Positions 8,036 to 16,374 of a stretch of 64,000 nt of DNA are shown in pieces. Origin of the DNA: MWBF01 sp040772005. GTDB lineage: Bacteria; Chloroflexota; Anaerolineae; CG2-30-64-16. A program made the position numbers and the translations under genes. Positions within the stretch are counted from its first letter, which is position 1. Each line of letters begins with the position of its first letter. The stretch is from contig JAXGYZ010000004.1 of assembly GCA_040772005.1 (NCBI GenBank), positions 434,001-498,000 of the forward strand, read 5' to 3'. Under the pieces are notes generated by a model that was given only the letters and a program-made list of their open reading frames with translations, searched no databases and was not told the origin of the DNA.

Positions 8036-8299
8036 TCAGGCTCGCGCCTCGATGATGAGTTTGACCGCCGTGCGTTCCTTTCCTTCGATGTCGATTTCGA
8101 CAAACTCGGGAAAGCAGATCAGATCGATGCCGTCCAGTGCAAGATAGTTGCGCGCAATCGCGATCGCCTTGATCGCCTGATTCACCGCGCTGGCCCCGAT
8201 GGCCTGCACTTCGGCATGACGCGAATCGCGCATGACCCCGGCAATCGCGCCGGCCACCGCAGTGGAGCGAGAGTGAGCGGAGACCTTAATGACATCCAT
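8036..8299 (-). CDS. spoVS: SpoVS family protein
   Basis: An 87-residue protein matching SpoVS over its whole length: MDVIKVSAHSRSTAVAGAIAG, then EVQAIGASAVNQAIKAIAIA and a closing strand region ending KLIIEARA. SpoVS is an Alba-fold, probably nucleic-acid-binding protein that affects septation and coat formation in Bacillus, but homologues are common in non-sporulating bacteria such as Chloroflexota and Thermus. The start at 8299 has GCAAGGAGGC-type Shine-Dalgarno upstream. No other sporulation gene is nearby, so sporulation should not be inferred. Confidence 0.93.
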   Translation of the reverse strand: MDVIKVSAHSRSTAVAGAIAGVMRDSRHAEVQAIGASAVNQAIKAIAIARNYLALDGIDLICFPEFVEIDIEGKERTAVKLIIEARA

Positions 8300-8378
8300 G
8301 GCTGCCTCCTTGCGGCACGATGTGTAACGTAGACGGTAGCGGTGTCAGCATCCGGTATGTGCCACCCGCTCGTGATTG

Positions 8379-8407
8379 ATTTTACACCTGTTCCGGCGCA
8401 AACGCAA
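8379..8407 (-). promoter_or_regulatory. Promoter for spoVS
   Basis: On the minus strand TTGCGT (8402-8407), 17-base spacer, TAAAAT (8379-8384). The leader to the start codon at 8299 is about 70 bases. Confidence 0.6.
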
Positions 8408-8482
8408 GCGCCGCGCAACGAAGTTCGCCAAAATGCGCGCCAGAACACATCGCAGGTGTCAACTTTCTACTAAAAACCTTTT

Positions 8483-9592
8483 ATGCGTGTTGTTTACGTC
8501 TCGAAAGCCCTGGTCGTGGGCGCATACCAGCGCAAGCTGGAAGAACTGGCACGCGTCCCCGGCCTGGAGCTAACCGCCATCGTGCCCGCAGCGTGGCAAG
8601 AGGGCCGCACCGCCCTGCGCCTCGAACGTGCGCACACGGCAGGCTACAAGCTTATCGTTGCGCCGCTGGCCTTCAACGGTCAGTTCCACCTCCACTTTTA
8701 CCCCACGTTGGGCCGCCTGCTGCGCAGGCTGCGGCCCGATGTGCTCCACATGGACGAGGAACCGTACAACCTCGCGACCTGGCACGCGCTGGCCGCGGGC
8801 GCGCGCGTCGGCGCGCGGAGCCTCTTCTTCACCTGGCAGAACCTGGCCCGGCGCTATCCGTGGCCCTTCCGCCGCATCGAGCAGGTCAACTATCGCCGCG
8901 CGGCTTATGCGCTGGCCGGCAACCAGGATGCCGCGGCCGTGCTGCGCGGCAAGGGCTACACCGGTCCCGTCGCGGTCATTCCGCAGTTCGGGGTCGATCC
9001 TGACCTCTTTGCCCCGGAACCGCACCCGGACAACCCCCGCTTCACCATCGGCTTCGCGGGGCGGCTCGTCCCGGAGAAGGGCGTGGATGTGCTGCTGCGC
9101 GCCTGTGCCCGACTCACCGCGGCGGCGTGGGAGGTGCGGCTGCTCGGCGACGGACCCGCGCGGGAAGAGTTGGCCGCGCTGGCCGCAGAGCTGGGCATCC
9201 GCGACCGGGTGCATTTTCTGGAGCGGCTGCCTTCGACGGAGATGGCCGGATTCTACCGCGCGCTGGATGCGCTGGTGCTGCCCTCGGTCAGCCGCCCCAA
9301 CTGGGTGGAGCAATTCGGTCGCGTGCTCATCGAGGCGATGGCCTGCGGCGTGCCGGTCGCCGGCTCGAACTGCGGCGAGATCCCGCACGTGATCGGTGAT
9401 GCGGGCCTGGTCTTTCCTGAGGGGGAGGCTGAGGCGCTGGCGGACGCGCTCACCGCGCTGGCAGGTGACCCCGCGCGACGCACCGCGCTGGCGGAGAGGG
9501 GCCGGGCGCGCGTGCTGGCACACTTCACGCAGGCGCAAGTCGCCGCGGCGACCGCCCGCGTCTACAGGGAGATGACGCAGATGGGTTCGTAG
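8483..9592 (+). CDS. Glycosyltransferase family 4 (GT-B), hypothetical acceptor
   Basis: A 369-residue GT-B fold retaining glycosyltransferase. The donor-binding half has IGFAGRLVPEKGVDVLL and LLGDGPAREELAALA, and the family E-x7-E region in FGRVLIEAMACGVPVAGSNCGEIPH. No membrane segment is seen, so it probably works at the cytoplasmic membrane face. It opens a group of four same-strand glycan genes (8483-13495). The last codons Gly-Ser-stop lie inside the family C palindrome at 9586-9640. Confidence 0.87.
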   Translation: MRVVYVSKALVVGAYQRKLEELARVPGLELTAIVPAAWQEGRTALRLERAHTAGYKLIVAPLAFNGQFHLHFYPTLGRLLRRLRPDVLHMDEEPYNLATWHALAAGARVGARSLFFTWQNLARRYPWPFRRIEQVNYRRAAYALAGNQDAAAVLRGKGYTGPVAVIPQFGVDPDLFAPEPHPDNPRFTIGFAGRLVPEKGVDVLLRACARLTAAAWEVRLLGDGPAREELAALAAELGIRDRVHFLERLPSTEMAGFYRALDALVLPSVSRPNWVEQFGRVLIEAMACGVPVAGSNCGEIPHVIGDAGLVFPEGEAEALADALTALAGDPARRTALAERGRARVLAHFTQAQVAAATARVYREMTQMGS

Positions 9593-9640
9593 TGGGCGCT
9601 TCAGCGCCCCGTCAGGCACGGGCGCTGAAGCGCCTACTAC
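9586..9640. repeat. Family C palindrome, copy 1
   Basis: Arms GTAGTGGGCGCTTCAGCGCC and GGGCGCTGAAGCGCCTACTA flank a loop GTCAGGCAC. The left arm contains the TAG stop of the upstream glycosyltransferase. A related copy is at 16289-16351. Confidence 0.85.
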
Positions 9641-9689
9641 AAGCCTATTGTGCATCTCGGCGTCTTCGCGGTTCGACTTCACCCTGTGC

Positions 9690-9695
9690 TATAAT
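9690..9695 (+). promoter_or_regulatory. Perfect -10 box, possibly for a leaderless mRNA
   Basis: TATAAT ends 6 bases before the ATG at 9702, so a normally placed start site would be at or next to the A of ATG. No good -35 is visible at 17 bases. Confidence 0.45.
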
Positions 9696-9701
9696 GCGCG
9701 C

Positions 9702-10895
9702 ATGTCATCCGGCCGCGCATCCAGCAGTCCCGAGCCCCTCCACCGCGTCGGTTTGAACGCACACCTGCTGTCGCTGACCCAGTCGTATCGGGGGGCCGGC
9801 ATCAACGGCTACATCTACCAGCTATTGCGCCATCTGCCGGAAGTGACCGGCGCAGGATATCCTTTCTGCTACATCGCGTACCTGCACGAACCGGCATTCG
9901 TCGCACCGGCCGGGATGAACGTAGTGCGCTCTCGTTGGGATACGCGTAGCCCCTGGCGGCGCATTGCCTGGGAGCAAACGCAACTGGCGCTTCTTTCGCG
10001 CAACGCAGACCTGTTGCATGGCCTGGCTTTTGCGGCCCCGCTGGCCGCAGCCTGTCCGACGGTGATTACCGTGCACGACTTGAGTTTCCTGCGCTACCCG
10101 CATGCCTTCCGCGCGTTCAACCGGCGCTACCTGAGCCTGTTTACCCGGCTCTCGACCCGGCGGGCGGCGCGCGTGATTGCCGTCTCCGAGAGCACGCGGC
10201 AGGATGTCATCGCTCTGTGCGGCGTCCCAGCCGAGCGCGTCGTCACCGTTCCCAACGGCGTCGGCGCCGAGTTTCAGCCGGCCGCGCCCGCCGAAGTGGC
10301 CGCCTTCCGCGCGGCCAGGGGCTTGCCCGACCGCTTCATCCTCTTCCTGGGTACGCTGGAACCGCGCAAAAACCTGAGACGGCTCCTCGAAGCCTATGCC
10401 AGGCTGCGCACCCGTCATGGCGCAACCCTCCCGCCGCTGGTCATCGCAGGCGGCAAGGGCTGGTTTTACGAGGAAATCTACGCGGCCGCGGCGCAGCTCG
10501 GTCTGCTCGACGCCGTGATCTTCCCCGGCTACATCCCCGCCGAAGACCTGCCCTGGTGGTATCGTGCGGCGGAGTTGTTCGTCTATCCCTCCATCTACGA
10601 AGGGTTTGGCCTGCCTGTGCTGGAGGCCATGGCGTGCGGCACCCCGGTCGTCACGTCCACCGCATCTTCGCTGCCCGAAGTGGCCGGGGATGCCGCGCGG
10701 CTCGTTCCGCCGGAGGACACGGACGCGCTGGCTGATGCGATAGACGGCGTGCTGTCTGCGCCTGTCTTACGGGAGCAGATGTGCGAGGCCGGGCTGCGCC
10801 AGGCCGCCCGCTTTTCCTGGAGTGCGACGGCGCGGAGCACTGCGGAGGTCTACCGGGCGGCCCTGAGCCTGCCCGCAGCGGGAGGCGCAGCATGA
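9702..10895 (+). CDS. Glycosyltransferase family 4, mannosyltransferase-like
   Basis: A 397-residue GT-B enzyme with GAGINGYIYQLLRHLP near the N-terminus, VITVHDLSFLRYP, an IAVSESTRQDVIAL segment, FLGTLEPRKNLRRLLEAY at the start of the donor domain, and YEGFGLPVLEAMACGTPVV near the C-terminus. This is the pattern of WbaZ/MtfB-type mannosyltransferases of cell-surface glycan synthesis. Its stop overlaps the ATG of the following sugar transferase gene (ATGA at 10892-10895), so the two are translationally coupled. Confidence 0.88.
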   Translation: MSSGRASSSPEPLHRVGLNAHLLSLTQSYRGAGINGYIYQLLRHLPEVTGAGYPFCYIAYLHEPAFVAPAGMNVVRSRWDTRSPWRRIAWEQTQLALLSRNADLLHGLAFAAPLAAACPTVITVHDLSFLRYPHAFRAFNRRYLSLFTRLSTRRAARVIAVSESTRQDVIALCGVPAERVVTVPNGVGAEFQPAAPAEVAAFRAARGLPDRFILFLGTLEPRKNLRRLLEAYARLRTRHGATLPPLVIAGGKGWFYEEIYAAAAQLGLLDAVIFPGYIPAEDLPWWYRAAELFVYPSIYEGFGLPVLEAMACGTPVVTSTASSLPEVAGDAARLVPPEDTDALADAIDGVLSAPVLREQMCEAGLRQAARFSWSATARSTAEVYRAALSLPAAGGAA

Positions 10896-12319
10896 GCCGA
10901 GATGTCCGCAAGTGGATGCCGTGGGTGACCGCGATCACGGACGTCCTGCTCATCGTGGCGGCCCTCGGCATTGCCTATTGGCTCCGCTACGACCTCCAGC
11001 TCTTCCGCTCGGTCGATCCCGCCAACAACGTCCCCTTCAGCGTGTATCTGCCGCTGGTCGCCCTGCTCACGGTCATCTGGCTGGCGGCCAGCCGCCGCGA
11101 GGGTGCATACGATGTGCGCCGCGGCCGGCCCCTGCTGGATGAGCTCTATTCGGTCATCAGCGCCACCACGCTCGCCATCATGCTGATGGTCGTGCTGGTC
11201 TTCTTCTATCGCCGCCTGTTCTATTCGCGCATCATCTTCGTGTACGCGGGCATTGCCATCGTCGTGCTCGTCGGGATTGCGCGCATCATCCGCCAGGTCG
11301 TGCTTACGCGGCTCCGCCAGGCGGGCCAGGGTGTCGATCGGGTGGTGATTATCGGCGCGGGCGAGGTCGGCCGCACGGTCATCCGCAATCTCATCGCGCA
11401 GCCGGAACTGGGCTATCGCGTCATCGGCTTCCTTGACGACAACCCGGTTAAGAGCACGACCGACATCGGCCCGATCCGCGCGCTTGGTCCATTGGACAAC
11501 CTGCCCGAGGTCATCCGCGAACACGCCATCGACCAGGTGATCATCACGCTGCCGTGGCAATACCACCGCAAGACGGTGCGCCTGGTGACCGATTCGGAGC
11601 ACGCCGGGGTGCGCGCCCGCGTCGTGCCGGACCTGTTCCAGTTGAGCCTCGGCGGGGTAGACGTGGAGGCCATCAACGGGATTCCGCTCATCAGCATCAA
11701 GCAGACCACACTGACCGGCCTGAACCTGGCGCTCAAGCGCATCGTGGACGTGCTCATTGCCGGCGCGGTGCTGTTGCTCGGCTCACCCGTATGGCTGCTC
11801 CTCGCGCTGGCCATCAAGCTGGATTCGCGCGGGCCGGTCCTGTTCCAGCAGGAGCGCGTCGGACGCCACGGCCACCCGTTCACCGTGTACAAGTTCCGGT
11901 CAATGTACGTGGACGCGGAGCAGCGCCTCGAAGAGCTGCGCGCCCAGAATGAAGCCAGCGGCCCGTTGTTCAAGGTACGCGATGACCCGCGGCGTACGCG
12001 CGTGGGCCGTCTCATCCGCACCACCAGTCTCGACGAAATTCCCCAGTTTCTCAATGTGCTGCGCGGGGAGATGAGCATTGTGGGCCCGCGGCCCGGGCTG
12101 CCGGCCGAAGTCGCCCAGTACCAGGAATGGCATCACAAGCGTCTCCAGGTGCTGCCGGGCATCACCGGCATGTGGCAGGTCAGCGGGCGCAGCAACCTGA
12201 CATTCGACGAGATGGTGATGCTGGACATCTACTATGCCGAAAACTGGTCCCTCAGCCTGGACCTGCGCATCATGCTGCGGACAGTGCCCCAGATTCTCTT
12301 CGGCGACGGAGCATACTGA
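10892..12319 (+). CDS. Undecaprenyl-phosphate sugar-1-phosphate transferase (WcaJ/WbaP type)
   Basis: A 475-residue polytopic membrane protein. About four N-terminal helices (residues 8-130) are followed by a Rossmann-like CoA-binding domain (VVIIGAGEVGRTVIRNLI) and a C-terminal bacterial sugar transferase domain: KRIVDVLIAGAVLLL re-entrant helix, RVGRHGHPFTVYKFRSMY, LDEIPQFLNVLRGEMSIVGP and LQVLPGITGMWQVSGRS. It transfers a sugar phosphate from a nucleotide sugar to undecaprenyl phosphate, starting a surface polysaccharide repeat unit. The sugar (glucose or galactose type) cannot be decided. Confidence 0.92.
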   Translation: MSRDVRKWMPWVTAITDVLLIVAALGIAYWLRYDLQLFRSVDPANNVPFSVYLPLVALLTVIWLAASRREGAYDVRRGRPLLDELYSVISATTLAIMLMVVLVFFYRRLFYSRIIFVYAGIAIVVLVGIARIIRQVVLTRLRQAGQGVDRVVIIGAGEVGRTVIRNLIAQPELGYRVIGFLDDNPVKSTTDIGPIRALGPLDNLPEVIREHAIDQVIITLPWQYHRKTVRLVTDSEHAGVRARVVPDLFQLSLGGVDVEAINGIPLISIKQTTLTGLNLALKRIVDVLIAGAVLLLGSPVWLLLALAIKLDSRGPVLFQQERVGRHGHPFTVYKFRSMYVDAEQRLEELRAQNEASGPLFKVRDDPRRTRVGRLIRTTSLDEIPQFLNVLRGEMSIVGPRPGLPAEVAQYQEWHHKRLQVLPGITGMWQVSGRSNLTFDEMVMLDIYYAENWSLSLDLRIMLRTVPQILFGDGAY

Positions 12320-12322
12320 TCG

Positions 12323-13495
12323 ATGAATCAAGGCACCCCGGATGCGTCCGTGATCCAGGCGAACCACTTGCCCCATATCACGATCCTGACTGCCAACGCG
12401 GGCGGCGGACATCGCGCAGCCGCCCGCAGCCTGGCCGAAGCCTTGGAAGGCCGGGCGCACGTATCCTACCTGAGCCTGATGGACGATTACGCGCCTTTCC
12501 CCATCAACACCTGGTCGGCCACCTACGGGCCCTGGGTCAACTACACCCCCTGGCTCTACCGCCTGGTCTACCGCTACGGCTCGTCGCGCGACCGGGTTCT
12601 GATGACCGAGCGGGCCGTCTATCCGCTCATTCGCCCCTGGGTGGAGAAGGGGATGCTCAGCGTCAACCCGGACCTGTTCATCAGCGTGCATCCACTGCAC
12701 ACGGATGTGCCGATCTGGATCCTGCAGCAGGCCGGCCGCCGGGTCCCATTCGTGACCGTGGTCACGGACCCGGTCACGCCGCCGGTGGCCTGGTTCTGTC
12801 CGGAAGTGGACCTGTGCATCGTGGCAACAGAGGAGGCACGCAGCGTGGCCCTGGGCTGCGGCATGGCCCCGCACAAGGTGCGGGTGATCGGCCTGCCCAT
12901 CCGTCCAGCTTTCCAGGCGGCGCGCGGCCAGTCGAGAAGCGAAATGCGCCGGCGACTGGGCCTCGCGCCGGAACGCCCGCTGGTGCTGCTGACGGGCGGC
13001 GGCGCGGGCATTGGCCGGCTGCGCCCGCTGGCGCTGGCAATCACGCGCGGTCTGGCAGACCATCCCGCCCACCCGCAACTCGCCATCATCGCAGGACGCA
13101 ACCGGGAGCTCCAACTCTTGCTGCGCGCCGAACGCTGGCCGATTCCGGTACAGGTGTTGGGATTCGTCAACAATATGCCGGAATGGCTGGCCGCGACGGA
13201 CCTGCTCATTTCGAAGGCGGGGCCGGCCACCATTGCGGAGGCCGCGTGCATGGGCGTGCCGCTGATCATCACCGATTACGTGCCCGGCCAGGAAATCGGC
13301 AACGTCGAATGGGTCCAGCGCCACAATGTCGGCCTGTACGAGCCCAGCACGCAGGGCATTGCACGCGTAGTTGCTGACCTGCTGCGGCCCGGCAACCCTG
13401 AGCTGGCGCGCATGGCCGAGCGTGCGCTGGCGACCGCGCGGCCCGATGCGGCCCATAAGATTGCAGACGCGGCATTGGGCTTGTTGCAGATGTAA
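12323..13495 (+). CDS. MGDG synthase/MurG-like glycosyltransferase
   Basis: A 390-residue GT-B (GT28-like) enzyme. The N-terminus ITILTANAGGGHRAAARSLAEAL is the acceptor-domain signature of monogalactosyldiacylglycerol synthase and processive diacylglycerol glucosyltransferases. The donor side has VLLTGGGAGIGRLRPLA, WLAATDLLISKAGPATIAEA and VPGQEIGNVEWVQ. It most likely adds sugar to diacylglycerol to form membrane glycolipids. Start 3 bases after the preceding stop, so part of the same operon. Confidence 0.85.
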   Translation: MNQGTPDASVIQANHLPHITILTANAGGGHRAAARSLAEALEGRAHVSYLSLMDDYAPFPINTWSATYGPWVNYTPWLYRLVYRYGSSRDRVLMTERAVYPLIRPWVEKGMLSVNPDLFISVHPLHTDVPIWILQQAGRRVPFVTVVTDPVTPPVAWFCPEVDLCIVATEEARSVALGCGMAPHKVRVIGLPIRPAFQAARGQSRSEMRRRLGLAPERPLVLLTGGGAGIGRLRPLALAITRGLADHPAHPQLAIIAGRNRELQLLLRAERWPIPVQVLGFVNNMPEWLAATDLLISKAGPATIAEAACMGVPLIITDYVPGQEIGNVEWVQRHNVGLYEPSTQGIARVVADLLRPGNPELARMAERALATARPDAAHKIADAALGLLQM

Positions 13496-13555
13496 CCGCA
13501 CCCGTCCCGCGGGCATCTATGAAAAAACAGATGATACGATGAAGGGAGACTACCA

Positions 13556-14011
13556 ATGACCAACGCGAATGTAACCTGGGTAGAAGATATGATGTTTGTG
13601 GCGCAGGGCGATTCGGGCCATGCGGTTGTGATGGATGCCGGGGAGTCCGCGGGCGGACATGACCTGGGCTCGCGGCCGATGGAAGTGCTGTTGATGGGCT
13701 TGCTCGGCTGCACCTCGATGGACGTTATCAGCATCCTGAAGAAGAAGCGCCAGCCGGTCGAGGGGCTAAAAGTCTTTGCCACCGGCGACCGCAACTCGGA
13801 GAACCCGATGTATTTCACGCACATCCACCTGGAGTTTGTCGCCTATGGCAAGGTGGACGAGCAGGCGTTGGCCCGCGCGGTGGAACTCTCCGAGACGAAG
13901 TATTGCGGTGCGTCGGCCAGCCTCAGGGGTGTCGCGAAAATCACCACCAGCATTCGCATCGAACCGGGCCCCGTGGCCGCGGCCGCGGAGAAGAGCGCGG
14001 CTGCCGCGTAA
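13556..14011 (+). CDS. OsmC/Ohr family peroxiredoxin-like protein
   Basis: A 151-residue OsmC-fold protein. The two redox cysteines of the family are seen in MGLLGCTSMDVISILKKK (near residue 52) and ETKYCGASASLRG (near residue 118). These reduce organic hydroperoxides. The sequence is nearer to the YhfA-like branch than to Ohr. A GAAGGGAGA ribosome site precedes the ATG. The C-terminal 20 residues are Ala-rich and not conserved-looking. It is followed within 7 bases by a TlpA-like thioredoxin gene, suggesting a redox operon. Confidence 0.88.
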   Translation: MTNANVTWVEDMMFVAQGDSGHAVVMDAGESAGGHDLGSRPMEVLLMGLLGCTSMDVISILKKKRQPVEGLKVFATGDRNSENPMYFTHIHLEFVAYGKVDEQALARAVELSETKYCGASASLRGVAKITTSIRIEPGPVAAAAEKSAAAA

Positions 14012-14018
14012 GAGGGTG

Positions 14019-14639
14019 ATGATGCCGTCCGCCACACCTCCGCGCAAACAAGGGACCGCTGCCCCCGTGCAGGCGCGCACAGCCACGCGCTCGCCGACCT
14101 TCCGCATCCTCCTGGGCCTGACCGTGATTGCGGCCCTGGTCGGCATCTGGGCCGGGGTGACGCTGCTCGTGCAGCAACAAGAAGAACTGACAATCCAGGC
14201 GCGGCCGGCGGACAAAGGACTCACCGGCTGGCTCGCACCGGACTTCACGCTGCCCACCGCGGATGGCGGGACCGTGCAGTTGAACGATCTGCGCGGGCAG
14301 GTCGTCCTGCTCAACTTCTGGGCAACCTGGTGCCCGCCGTGCAAGGCCGAGATGCCCGACCTGAATGCCCTGCACGTCGAGCATCAGGCCGCGCACGGCT
14401 TCACGGTCGTCGGCGTGAATATGCAGGAGACGGCGGAACAGGTCAACGCATTCGCACAGCCGCGGCAACTCGCCTTCCCGCTGGCGCTCGATACCACCGG
14501 CCAGATCTCCAGCGGCCTGTTCGCGGTGCGCGGCTTGCCGGTCACTTACATCATCGACCGCGACGGCTTCGTACGCGACATGTGGCAGGGACAGATATCG
14601 CGCGCGGCCATGCTGGCCCGACTGGAAGAGGTGTGGTAG
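14019..14639 (+). CDS. Membrane-anchored TlpA/ResA-like thiol-disulfide oxidoreductase
   Basis: A 206-residue protein with an N-terminal membrane anchor (ILLGLTVIAALVGIWAGVTL, residues 30-49) and an extracytoplasmic thioredoxin domain. It has APDFTLPTADGG, then FWATWCPPCKAEMPDL with the CPPC active site, and a cis-proline GLPVTYIIDRDG. This is the layout of TlpA/ResA proteins that keep cysteines reduced, for example during cytochrome c maturation. ATG 14019 was chosen because it is the first in-frame ATG after the open reading frame enters from the osmC gene. Confidence 0.87.
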   Translation: MMPSATPPRKQGTAAPVQARTATRSPTFRILLGLTVIAALVGIWAGVTLLVQQQEELTIQARPADKGLTGWLAPDFTLPTADGGTVQLNDLRGQVVLLNFWATWCPPCKAEMPDLNALHVEHQAAHGFTVVGVNMQETAEQVNAFAQPRQLAFPLALDTTGQISSGLFAVRGLPVTYIIDRDGFVRDMWQGQISRAAMLARLEEVW

Positions 14640-14769
14640 GACCTCACCCCCCCGGCCCCCTCTCCTGAAAAGCGAAGAGAGACTTTTCAGGAGAGGGGGA
14701 GTTTTATGCACATCTCCCCCTCTCCTGCGCTTGGCGCAGGAGAGGGGGCCGGGGGGTGAGGTCTTTTTT
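14640..14769. repeat. Family D compound palindrome with T-run
   Basis: Outer arms ACCTCACCCCCCCGGCCCCC (14641) and its complement ending at 14762 enclose two inner hairpins built from CCCCCTCTCCTG / CAGGAGAGGGGG. The last stem is followed by CTTTTTT, so it should terminate the tlpA-like transcript. The whole can fold as a cruciform. Confidence 0.85.
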
Positions 14770-14773
14770 ACGC

Positions 14774-14803
14774 TTGACTCTTCGCAACTTGCCGTGCTAG
14801 AAT
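14774..14803 (+). promoter_or_regulatory. Promoter of the sugar ABC operon
   Basis: TTGACT (14774-14779), 18-base spacer, TAGAAT (14798-14803). The leader to the ATG at 14960 is about 150 bases and holds no gene I can support. Confidence 0.65.
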
Positions 14804-14959
14804 AGTACATGCTGGTAACAGGCGCGGTAATTGCCGCGCCCACGCCTTTTGCCCGCCTGCACAACAGGGATTAGGAGGTGAGTCAGCAGCCACATACAAC
14901 CCTCGTCATGTCGATTGCCTCAATTCACACAAGTCCTGGTTTCTCAGGGAGGAGATTCT

Positions 14960-16279
14960 ATGGCTCACAAGAACCGCACCTTCATTCTGGCCGTCAGTCT
15001 GCTCGCCATCGTGGCAATGCTGCTGACGGCGTGTGTTCCCCCGGCAGCCGCGCCCACCGGCGGCGAGCAAGCCGCCCCACCTGCTGAAGAGGCTGCACCC
15101 GCGGCCGGAGCCAGCAAGCTAGAGATGTTCTCCTGGTGGACGGCAGGCGGCGAGGCCGACGGCTTGAACGCCATGTACGAAATCTACAAGGCAAAATACC
15201 CCAACATCGAGATCGTCAATGCGACGGTCGCGGGCGGCGCAGGCACCAATGCGAAGGCCGTCCTCTCCACCCGCCTGACGGGCGGCGACCCGCCGGACTC
15301 CTTCCAGCTCCACGCGGGCCTCGAAGTCGAGAAATACGAACCGGACAAGTACCTCCAGCCGCTCGACGACCTGTATGCCGGCGAGGGCTGGGACAAGGTC
15401 TTCCCGCCCGACCTCATCACGCTGCTCAAATACCAGGATCACTTCTGGGGCGTGCCGGTCAACATCCACCGCTCCAATGTGATGTGGTACAACAAGCAGG
15501 TGCTGGCAGATAACGGCATCGAGCCGCCGGCCACCTGGGACGAATGGTTTGCCGCCGCGGACACGCTGAAGGCCGCGGGCATCGTGCCGCTGGTCATCGG
15601 CACGAAAGAGGGCTGGGAAGCCGGTCACACCTTCGAGACGATCCTGGCCGGCGTGCTCGGCGCCGAGGGCTACAATGGCCTGTGGACCGGTGCAACGCCG
15701 TGGACCGATGCGAAGGTGACCGAGGCGCTCGAAATCTTCAAGAAGGTCATGACCTACGCCAACACCGACTACTCCGCGCTGACGTGGGATGGCGCGGCGC
15801 AATACCTGATCGACGGCAAGGGCGCCATGCACATCATGGGCGACTGGACCGACGGCTGGTTCACTTCCAAGGGGTACACCGAATACGGCTGGGCGCCGGT
15901 CCCCGGCACCCAGGGCATCTTCGTGGCGCTGTCCGACAGCTTCGCCGCCGCCAAGGGTGCACCGAACCAGGAGAACCTCATGAACTGGCTGAAGGTCGCC
16001 GGCTCGAAGGAAGGGCAGGAAGCCTTCAACCCGAAGAAGGGTTCCATCTGCGCCCGCACCGACTGCGACCCCGCGCTGTTCAATGCGTACCTGCAATCGG
16101 CCATGACCGACTGGTCGAAGGATGCCATCGTGCCGAGCGTTGCGCACGGTGCGGCGGCCTACGAAAAGTGGGCCACGGTGTACAAGGACATCCTGACCAC
16201 CTTCATCACCCAGGGTGACGTCGCCAAAGCGCAGGCCGACTTCCAGCAGGCCTGTGTCGACAACGGTATCTGCAAGTAA
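14960..16279 (+). CDS. ABC sugar-transporter substrate-binding lipoprotein
   Basis: A 439-residue family 1 extracellular solute-binding protein. The signal ends in LLTACVPP (lipobox LTAC, Cys about residue 25), followed by an Ala/Pro/Glu linker and the binding domain starting KLEMFSWWTAGGEADGL. The SWWTAGGE start and the RSNVMWYNKQVLADNGIEPP and DWTDGWF segments recall glucose/mannose-binding GtsA-type proteins (family similarity, not proof of ligand). GGGAGGAG precedes the ATG. It is the first gene of a binding protein-permease-permease operon. No ATPase is encoded, so a shared MsiK-like ATPase elsewhere is likely. Confidence 0.9.
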   Translation: MAHKNRTFILAVSLLAIVAMLLTACVPPAAAPTGGEQAAPPAEEAAPAAGASKLEMFSWWTAGGEADGLNAMYEIYKAKYPNIEIVNATVAGGAGTNAKAVLSTRLTGGDPPDSFQLHAGLEVEKYEPDKYLQPLDDLYAGEGWDKVFPPDLITLLKYQDHFWGVPVNIHRSNVMWYNKQVLADNGIEPPATWDEWFAAADTLKAAGIVPLVIGTKEGWEAGHTFETILAGVLGAEGYNGLWTGATPWTDAKVTEALEIFKKVMTYANTDYSALTWDGAAQYLIDGKGAMHIMGDWTDGWFTSKGYTEYGWAPVPGTQGIFVALSDSFAAAKGAPNQENLMNWLKVAGSKEGQEAFNPKKGSICARTDCDPALFNAYLQSAMTDWSKDAIVPSVAHGAAAYEKWATVYKDILTTFITQGDVAKAQADFQQACVDNGICK

Positions 16280-16288
16280 ACCCTACCC

Positions 16289-16351
16289 GTTCGTAGCAGG
16301 CGCTTCAGTGCCCTTGCCTGAACGCCGGGCGCTCAAGCGCCTGCTACGAAC
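16289..16351. repeat. Family C palindrome, copy 2
   Basis: Arms GTTCGTAGCAGGCGCTTCAG and its near-complement ending TGCTACGAAC. It lies between the binding-protein gene and its permease genes, where it could stabilise the upstream mRNA and lower permease expression. Confidence 0.85.
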
Positions 16352-16374
16352 CTGTCCTCGGACAGGAGTCCACC

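Noticed and set aside
8036..8299. Evidence for sporulation
   Set aside because: SpoVS homologues are common in non-spore-formers, and no other sporulation gene is in the window.
11900..13516. 538-codon minus-strand frame opposite the sugar transferase and MGDG-like genes
   Set aside because: The plus-strand genes show full family motifs; this frame shows none.
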